Shown in pieces: positions 29,766-34,811 of a DNA stretch of 34,811 nt (its first letter is position 1; every line of letters begins with the position of its first letter). Under the pieces are notes generated by a model. The model saw only the letters and a list, made by a program, of their open reading frames with translations, was not told the origin of the DNA and searched no databases. A program made the position numbers and the translations under genes. The stretch is from Arthrobacter sp. (lineage in GTDB: Bacteria; Actinomycetota; Actinomycetes; Actinomycetales; Micrococcaceae), in the NCBI RefSeq assembly GCF_031179985.1, contig NZ_JAPSHJ010000036.1, positions 5,155 through 39,965 of the forward strand, written 5' to 3'.

Positions 29766-30512
29766 ACGGGCTGGACATCGCCGCCGTCGTGATCCCTGAT
29801 GATGCCCAGCCCCATAACCCGAGCAGCGCTCCCGACCTGTGGGAGTGAAGATCACCGGCGGCAGGGGATAGGGCGCACGTTCTGGAGAGGGCTGAAGCCA
29901 CGGCAGCGGACCGAGGGCGGCACATTTGTCAGGGCTTTTGCGAGGAACATGTTGCCCGAGGAATTTCCCGCGAAGCCGGAGAGTGGGGCGTTGGAGCATG
30001 CGACGGGCTACAGCCTGGTGGGTTGGGAGGGTTCTTGTCCGGGGGAGTTCATTGCTCCGTACGCCGAGTTGCGGGGCAGAATGACCGCCAATGCGCCGAG
30101 GGCGGGCCTGGAACTCGAGAAGGTGAACCGGGACACCGACCGCGTCCGCGAGGAACAGGAGACCTGGGTCAAGAGCGGCGTGGAAGCGTTGGTATCGGCC
30201 GCCCTGCACAACGGCACCGGCCGACTTGCTGGCTATTCGGTCCTTTCGTACCGGCGGGTCAAACCCCATGTGGTGTTGCAGGAAGACACCCTGGTCGCCT
30301 CAGACCACCGCGGGCACAGACTCGGGATGGTCGTCAAGATCGCCAATATCCGCCGCGCACAGGAAACGTGGCCCGCGGCGCGCACTGTTCTGACATGGAA
30401 TGCCAGTGAAAACCGTCATATGCTGGCGATAAATACATCGCTCGGATTCAAGCCCTCCGGATTTGAAGGCGAGTGGCAGAAACGGCTGGATGATCCCCTT
30501 TATGGCACATGA
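29762..30512 (+). pseudogene. Broken two-domain GNAT acetyltransferase, second tandem copy
   Basis: An ATG at 29762 overlapping the stop of the first copy opens MNGLDIAAVVIPDDAQPHNP and runs 28 codons to TGA at 29846-29848. Beyond it lies a recognisable acetyl-CoA loop, EDHRRQGIGRT. The natural continuation VLERAEATAADRGRHICQGF is readable only in another frame, so about one base is missing near 29878. After FCEEHVA the expected ~80-90 residues joining the two domains are absent. From about 29960 the C-terminal domain is intact in the third frame (EDTLVASDHRGHRLGMVVKI, TWNASENRHMLAINTSLGFK) to the stop at 30512. A region of some 65 residues before the acetyl-CoA loop is also missing. An ATG at 29949 could still express the 187-residue C-terminal domain. 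Confidence 0.8.
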
Positions 30513-31614
30513 CGTACGGATAGAGCAGCTGTGGATTCCGGATTCTCTGGACGCTGCTGATGCCGCAGACTTCCTCGCCGCCGTCGAGGTCGGACGGAGA
30601 GTCCGCATGGAGACGTGGGGCAGTGACGATCTCGCCTATGCCCCGCTTGAGAAGCTCCTTGAACTGGAAGATCCCTACGAACGGCAAGTAATCCTCGTGG
30701 CCAAGATGGGTCATGAAATCGTCGGAACAGTGGACATAGCGCTGCCACTCGCGGACAACCAGGACCTCGCTGAATTCACGCTCGATATTCTGCCCGAGTA
30801 CCAGCGGCGCGGAGTAGGCAAGCAGCTCCTCGAGGCGGCTGAAGACGTGGCGAGGGGGGAGGGCAGGTCCATGATCCTGGTGGATACGAACCATCCAGGC
30901 ACTTCCTTGAGCGATCTCGAATCCGAGCAGCTCATCCCGGGTACCGGAGATGGATTTGTGCCGCTGGGGAGCCGCGAGGTGGAATTCGCCCGCCGTTCCG
31001 GATACACCCTGCAGCACATTGAACAGTTCAGCGGATGCGCCCTTCCGTTGGACACGCAGCTCGTTGCGGAGCTTGAGGCGGAGGCCGAGGCCGCCAACGC
31101 CGGCCGCTACCGGCTTCACCACTGGACGGACCGCTGCCCGGACGAGTGGCTGGAAGCCGTCGCCGTCCTGGAAAACCAGGCGGGCGTGGATGACCTGCCA
31201 CCTGGCCAGCAGCAAGCGGGAATGGTGTTCGACGCCGAGGTCCTCCGGGAAGCTGAGGCCGTCACCATGTCCCAAGGAAGGCGCACAGTTGTCACCGCCG
31301 TCGAGCATATTGACTCCGGCGAGCTTGTGGGACTGACAACCATCAGCGTCCTGGCCCAGCGCCAGGACGTCGTATTCCAGGACGACACGATGGTGCTGGA
31401 GCAGCACCGTGGAAATAAACTGGGCCTCCTGATTAAGGTGGCCAACATGGAACGGCTGACTGAACAGTTTCCGGATGCACGCGTCATCTATACATGGAAT
31501 GCGCCGGAGAACCGCTACCTGCTGACGGTGAACCGCCAACTGGGCTTCACCACGGCTGGAGTCACCGGGATCTGGCAGAAGGAGTTGCCGGACTTCAGGG
31601 ACAGCACCAGCTGA
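30502..31614 (+). CDS. Two-domain GNAT acetyltransferase, third tandem copy
   Basis: The 370-residue paralogue of the gene at 28671 starts MAHDVRIEQLWIPDSLDAAD. The N-terminal GNAT has the complete motif FTLDILPEYQRRGVGKQLLE, better conserved than in the first copy. The middle signature is HHWTDRCPDEWLEAVAVLEN, and the C-terminal GNAT has MVLEQHRGNKLGLLIKVANM and YTWNAPENRYLLTVNRQLGF. The ATG at 30502 overlaps the last codons of the broken second copy by 11 nt; the frame is open to 30463, but that part belongs to the preceding gene. The three genes were clearly one operon made by duplication. It precedes the rplJ promoter by 50 nt. Confidence 0.85.
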   Translation: MAHDVRIEQLWIPDSLDAADAADFLAAVEVGRRVRMETWGSDDLAYAPLEKLLELEDPYERQVILVAKMGHEIVGTVDIALPLADNQDLAEFTLDILPEYQRRGVGKQLLEAAEDVARGEGRSMILVDTNHPGTSLSDLESEQLIPGTGDGFVPLGSREVEFARRSGYTLQHIEQFSGCALPLDTQLVAELEAEAEAANAGRYRLHHWTDRCPDEWLEAVAVLENQAGVDDLPPGQQQAGMVFDAEVLREAEAVTMSQGRRTVVTAVEHIDSGELVGLTTISVLAQRQDVVFQDDTMVLEQHRGNKLGLLIKVANMERLTEQFPDARVIYTWNAPENRYLLTVNRQLGFTTAGVTGIWQKELPDFRDSTS

Positions 31615-31661
31615 TTCGGTGACTGATCTCCAGCGGACCAAGGACCAGGGTTTGACGGGAT

Positions 31662-31691
31662 TTGGCCGAAGGGCAAAGCTTCCCGTAAGCT
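31662..31691 (+). promoter_or_regulatory. Candidate promoter of rplJ-rplL
   Basis: TTGGCC (31662-31667) and TAAGCT (31686-31691) with an 18-base spacer; transcription would start near 31698, directly before the conserved leader. An alternative -35, TTGACG at 31652-31657, pairs only with a poor -10. Confidence 0.5.
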
Positions 31692-31697
31692 TGAACT

Positions 31698-31850
31698 ACC
31701 AAAGACCGTCGGTTGTTGGAATCCACTCTTTCAAACATAACTCACTTCTGCAGTTGTGTGCGGGAAGAGCCAGTGGATTTTCAGACGAAGGACCCTGAAC
31801 ATAGGGCGGCCGGCGCAGGTGAACGAAGTGAAGTTCCGCAGTCTTCAGAC
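31698..31850 (+). ncRNA. Ribosomal protein L10 leader
   Basis: The leader of the rplJ-rplL message contains the elements expected of the L10 leader family. It begins ACCAAAGACCGTCGGTTG. A long stem is closed by AATCCACT/AGTGGATT (about 31720-31777). An inner CCCT/AGGG hairpin follows, and then the signature CCGGCGCAGGTG near 31812-31823. In other bacteria the L10-(L12)4 complex binds this structure and represses the operon. It is followed by an intrinsic terminator-like hairpin. Identification rests on recognised motifs and position, not a covariance search. Confidence 0.8.
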
Positions 31851-31863
31851 TGTGTTGAGCCAA

Positions 31864-31891
31864 GCCCCGTGCATCTGCGCGGGGCGTTTTT
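31864..31891 (+). terminator. Attenuator terminator upstream of rplJ
   Basis: GCCCCGTGC pairs with GCGCGGGGC (one U-G pair) over ATCT and is followed by GTTTTT. It stands 59 nt before the rplJ start, inside the operon leader, so it should act as an attenuator and not an operon end. Confidence 0.82.
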
Positions 31892-31950
31892 AGTTTTAGC
31901 TCACTTGAGCGGGGACCCGGAATACCGGCACTATCCCCGGAAGGAGGGTT

Positions 31951-32556
31951 ATGGCAACGCCTACAAAGGTTTCAGCAGTAGCTGAGATCACTAACGATTT
32001 CAAGGAATCGAACGCCGCTGTCCTGACCGAATACCGTGGGCTCACTGTTGCACAGCTCAAGCAGCTGCGTGTTTCCCTCGGCCAGGACACCAAGTTCTCG
32101 GTCGTCAAGAACACCCTGACCGCAATTGCAGCCAAGGAAGCTGGTGTCGAAGCATTCGACGGTCAGCTCGCCGGCCCTACTGCAATCGCATTCATCAAGG
32201 GTGACGCAGTTGCAGCGGCTAAGAGCCTGACGGATTTTGCCAAGACCAACAAGCAGCTGGTCATCAAGACCGGTTACTTCGAGGGCAGGAAGATGGATGC
32301 CAGCGAAGTTATCGCCCTGGCAGCCCTCGAGTCCCGTGAGCTGCAGCTCGCCCGTGTTGCAGGTGTCCTCAAGGCTCCTGCTGCCGCTGCTGCACGCATC
32401 ATTGACGCTCTGCGCCTCAAGCTTGAAGAAGAGAACGGTGCTCCGGCTGTAGCCGAAGCTCCCGCCGCTGAAGAAGCACCCGCAGCCGAAGAAGCTCCGG
32501 CCGCTGAAGCAGAAGCTCCGGCTGAAGCTCCCGCAGCAGCCACCGAAGAGAACTAA
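31951..32556 (+). CDS. rplJ: 50S ribosomal protein L10
   Basis: A 201-residue L10, the base of the L7/L12 stalk. The N-terminal domain [20 protein letters not shown] and [20 protein letters not shown] binds rRNA and L11. The helix region [20 protein letters not shown] leads to the L12-binding helix [15 protein letters not shown]. The last ~30 residues are an Ala/Glu/Pro repeat ([20 protein letters not shown] and on), longer than in E. coli L10 (165 residues) and probably disordered. The ATG at 31951 follows GGAAGGAGGG, an excellent ribosome-binding site. Confidence 0.97.
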   Translation: MATPTKVSAVAEITNDFKESNAAVLTEYRGLTVAQLKQLRVSLGQDTKFSVVKNTLTAIAAKEAGVEAFDGQLAGPTAIAFIKGDAVAAAKSLTDFAKTNKQLVIKTGYFEGRKMDASEVIALAALESRELQLARVAGVLKAPAAAAARIIDALRLKLEEENGAPAVAEAPAAEEAPAAEEAPAAEAEAPAEAPAAATEEN

Positions 32557-32635
32557 CTCTCTTACTACCAGACTCCGGTGTGAACGCATGGCCGAAATAA
32601 GGCCGCTGATCACCATTACAGGAAGGACGCCAACC

Positions 32636-33013
32636 ATGGCGAAGCTCACCAACGAAGAGCTCATTGAAGCTTTCAAGGAACTGACCATCATCGAGCTCTC
32701 CGAGTTCGTCAAGCTCTTCGAAGAGACCTTCGAAGTTACCGCTGCTGCTGTTGCTGTAGCCGGCCCCGCCGGTGGCGGCGCTGCTGCAGAGGAAGAGGAG
32801 AAGACGGCATTCGACGTCGTCCTCGAAGCTGCTGGCGACAAGAAGATCGCAGTGATCAAGGAAGTTCGCGCCATCACCTCCCTCGGCCTCAAGGAAGCCA
32901 AGGACCTGGTTGACAGCGCACCGAAGGCTGTTCTCGAGGGCGTCACGAAGGAAGCTGCCGAGAAGGCAGTTGCCCAGCTCGAAGAGGCCGGCGCACGCGT
33001 TACCCTCAAGTAA
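32636..33013 (+). CDS. rplL: 50S ribosomal protein L7/L12
   Basis: A 125-residue L7/L12. The N-terminal dimerisation domain [20 protein letters not shown] and [10 protein letters not shown] is followed by the flexible Ala/Gly hinge [18 protein letters not shown]. The C-terminal factor-binding domain is [20 protein letters not shown] and [20 protein letters not shown]. The ATG at 32636 follows GGAAGGA; the frame is open to 32588 but those residues are not part of the family. It lies 79 nt after rplJ and is followed by two hairpins that end the operon. Confidence 0.97.
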   Translation: MAKLTNEELIEAFKELTIIELSEFVKLFEETFEVTAAAVAVAGPAGGGAAAEEEEKTAFDVVLEAAGDKKIAVIKEVRAITSLGLKEAKDLVDSAPKAVLEGVTKEAAEKAVAQLEEAGARVTLK

Positions 33014-33023
33014 TTCTGTGTCC

Positions 33024-33091
33024 GGCGGGCCGCACTCCAGCCCGCCGCTCGCTCCCGGGAGACCCCGTCCACTTAGTGGGCGGGGTTTCCT
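33024..33091 (+). terminator. Two terminator hairpins after rplL
   Basis: GGCGGGC/GCCCGCC (33024-33046) comes first. ACCCCGTCCAC/GTGGGCGGGGT (33062-33086, loop TTA) follows and is trailed by TTCCTGCTT. The second is the better intrinsic terminator. Confidence 0.75.
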
Positions 33092-33187
33092 GCTTAATCC
33101 CCGGGTTGCGAACGTGAGGACCCTAGACTGTGGCTTTACCGATTGTGGAAAGATCCTCGATCAGCAGAGCGCCCAGGAGCCCACTTC

Positions 33188-34811
33188 ATGACAGATCCCG
33201 GTTCATCCATGTCCCGCCGAACAATGCTTGCCGCGGCCCTCGTCGGAGGAAGCGCTGCCGCCGTGTCACTGACAGGGGTCCCTGCGGCCCAAGCAAGGCC
33301 CGGACTTCAGCCGGGCGGGAAGCGCTTCACCCTCACGGTTCTGGGTACCACGGACCTGCACAACAATGTGCTCAATTGGGACTACTTCAAGGACGTGCCG
33401 TACACCGACGCCGCGGGCAACCGTATCGGCATTGCCCAAGCCTCCACCCTCATTAAGGCGATGCGGGCCGAGCGGGGAGCAGGGAACTGCCTCACTCTGG
33501 ACGCCGGCGACACGATCCAGGGAACGCCGCTGGCGTACTACTATGCCAAGGTTGAACCGGCTTCCGGAACAGTCAAGCATCCGATGGCGCTTGCCATGAA
33601 CGAGGTGGGCTACGACGCCGTGGCCCTGGGCAATCATGAGTTCAACTACGGCATTCCGCTGCTCCGCACCTGGGAGAGCCAGCTGGACTTCCCGTTGCTG
33701 GGTGCAAACGTCCGCGACGTCACCACCGGCAGGCGAGCGTTTACTCCTTACGTCCTCAAACGCATCGATACCGGGAACGGCTGGGTGACTGTCGGCCTGG
33801 TTGGATTGGTGACTCCAGGTTGTGCCCTCTGGGACCGCGACAACGTTCACGGCCGCCTCGACTTCAACGGAATTGTAGAGGAGGCCAAGCTGGTAATTCC
33901 GGAAGTCCGGGCGGCCGGAGCAGACGTGGTTATTGTTTCCAGCCATTCAGGAGCGACGCCGGGATCCTCCTACGGTGATGCCCTGCCGTTCCCGGAAAAT
34001 GCCTCCACACAGCTGGCCGAAGAGGTCCCCGGCATCGATGCCATCCTTGTCGGCCATGCCCACGTCGAGATTCCCGAGCGGTTCGTGCTCAACAAGGCCA
34101 CCGGAAAACAGGTTCTTCTCGCGGAGCCCCTGAAATGGGGGATGCGGGTGTCGGTCATGGATCTTGTGCTGGCCAAGGAACGCGGCAGGTGGTCCGTGAC
34201 GTCAGCAAGCTCGCACCTGCTGGACGCCAAAACAGCGGAAGCGGATCCCGCCGTCGTAAGCGCAGTTCAAGCCGGCCACGAGGCAACCGTTAAGTACGTC
34301 AACACGGTAATCGGGGCTTCGACGGCGGATCTGAACACGGCAACAGCATGCTGGTCCGATTCACTTGCGATCGACGCCATCAACTACGTCCAGGCCACCA
34401 CTGTCAAAGCTGAACTCGCCGGCGGGCCCGCCGCACAGCTTCCCGTTCTTTCCATCGCGGCAGCCTTTTCCCGTACGGTCGACGTCAAGGCCGGGCCGCT
34501 GACCATCAGGGACGTCGCCGGTCTTTACATCTTCGACAACACCCTCCTCTCCATCAAGGTGAACGGGGCGTTCGTCAAGGACTACCTCGAATGGTCCGCC
34601 AGATACTTCAAGGCGGTCAGCACGGCATCAGTGGCGCCGCAGGACCTCACCAACGCTCCCACCTCCATGGCCCCGACTGGCACTCCCGACTACAACTACG
34701 ACGTCGTGTATGGCCTGGACGCACCTCTGAGCTATGACATCGACGTCGCACGGCCGGTGGGGGAGCGCATCATCAACCTGAGCTACGGGGGCGAGCCGAT
34801 CGGGCCCCGGC
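33188..34811 (+). CDS. Secreted CpdB/5'-nucleotidase-type metallophosphoesterase (3' end missing)
   Basis: The gene runs off the right edge; about 541 residues are visible. A Tat signal SRRTMLAAALVGG lies near the N-terminus, with a likely cleavage near AAQARPG. The metallophosphoesterase domain has all metal-ligand motifs: TTDLHNNVLNWDY, DAGDTIQGTPLAYYY, LGNHEFNYG, SSHSGATPG and VGHAHVEIPE. The 5'-nucleotidase C-terminal domain begins about residue 355 (IGASTADLNTATACWSDSLA). The TTDLH...NWDYFKD form is nearest 2',3'-cyclic-nucleotide 2'-phosphodiesterase/3'-nucleotidase (CpdB), so extracellular nucleotide scavenging is likely. ATG at 33188 with AGGAG is chosen; ATG at 33209 directly before SRRTML is possible. 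Confidence 0.9.
   Translation, partial: MTDPGSSMSRRTMLAAALVGGSAAAVSLTGVPAAQARPGLQPGGKRFTLTVLGTTDLHNNVLNWDYFKDVPYTDAAGNRIGIAQASTLIKAMRAERGAGNCLTLDAGDTIQGTPLAYYYAKVEPASGTVKHPMALAMNEVGYDAVALGNHEFNYGIPLLRTWESQLDFPLLGANVRDVTTGRRAFTPYVLKRIDTGNGWVTVGLVGLVTPGCALWDRDNVHGRLDFNGIVEEAKLVIPEVRAAGADVVIVSSHSGATPGSSYGDALPFPENASTQLAEEVPGIDAILVGHAHVEIPERFVLNKATGKQVLLAEPLKWGMRVSVMDLVLAKERGRWSVTSASSHLLDAKTAEADPAVVSAVQAGHEATVKYVNTVIGASTADLNTATACWSDSLAIDAINYVQATTVKAELAGGPAAQLPVLSIAAAFSRTVDVKAGPLTIRDVAGLYIFDNTLLSIKVNGAFVKDYLEWSARYFKAVSTASVAPQDLTNAPTSMAPTGTPDYNYDVVYGLDAPLSYDIDVARPVGERIINLSYGGEPIGPR

Noticed and set aside
29799..30512. Intact 237-codon acetyltransferase gene
   Set aside because: Its first 50 residues come from the wrong frame of the acetyl-CoA loop region, and two internal segments of the family are missing. 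It is better described as a pseudogene with a possibly expressed C-terminal domain.
1250..33013. Genomic island or prophage
   Set aside because: No integrase, transposase, att-like duplication at tRNA-Trp or shift in codon style was seen. The gene order is that of core chromosome, with only the GNAT array and the WXG100 operon as accessory candidates.

Overview
This window is chromosomal DNA of a high-GC actinobacterium, most likely a member of the Arthrobacter group (Micrococcaceae). That placement is inference. It rests on mycothiol synthase (mshD) next to a GlnR-type regulator, a polyphosphate kinase followed by a MutT1-type NUDIX/histidine-phosphatase fusion, a tRNA-Trp placed before secE-nusG-rplKA, an L10-type leader before rplJL, and the GTG/TTG starts and overlapping stop/start codons throughout. 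No phage, transposase, CRISPR array or plasmid gene was seen.

Layout. Positions 1-749 hold the end of a winged-helix (AlkZ-like) gene, followed by a gene-poor stretch with a decayed AbiEi-type N-terminal fragment. From 1250 to 13959 almost everything is on the minus strand: asd; a three-gene operon headed by a WXG100-type secreted protein (4700 to 2549); a five-gene operon joining an unknown membrane protein, a YtrA-type GntR regulator, thyA, dfrA and a small membrane protein (8497 to 4844) behind a near-perfect operator palindrome; ppk plus mutT1; mshD; and glnR. Between mshD and glnR a good promoter and a strong bidirectional hairpin frame a likely small RNA of about 145 nt on the plus strand.

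From 14347 to 17426 a plus-strand run encodes a membrane protein, a 37-residue membrane microprotein, a nitrobindin-like protein, a YgfZ-like folate-binding protein and an ankyrin-repeat protein. A GNAT acetyltransferase and 6-phosphofructokinase follow on the minus strand. From 19496 to 24081 lies a complete envelope-stress-like module: a minus-strand PspC operon divergent from a PspC-bearing histidine kinase and its LuxR-type response regulator. A 32-bp tandem repeat that merges into a terminator separates this from an aspartate-type aminotransferase.

The last third is the translation/transcription block: tRNA-Trp, secE, nusG, rplK, rplA, then an insertion of three tandem two-domain GNAT acetyltransferases (the middle one broken), then the L10 leader, attenuator, rplJ and rplL. 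The window ends inside a Tat-exported CpdB/5'-nucleotidase-type phosphoesterase.

Most of the window is core metabolism and information processing. The least explained parts are the WXG100 operon, the GntR/membrane-protein operon that carries thyA-dfrA, the small RNA before glnR, and the decaying GNAT array inside the ribosomal protein cluster.
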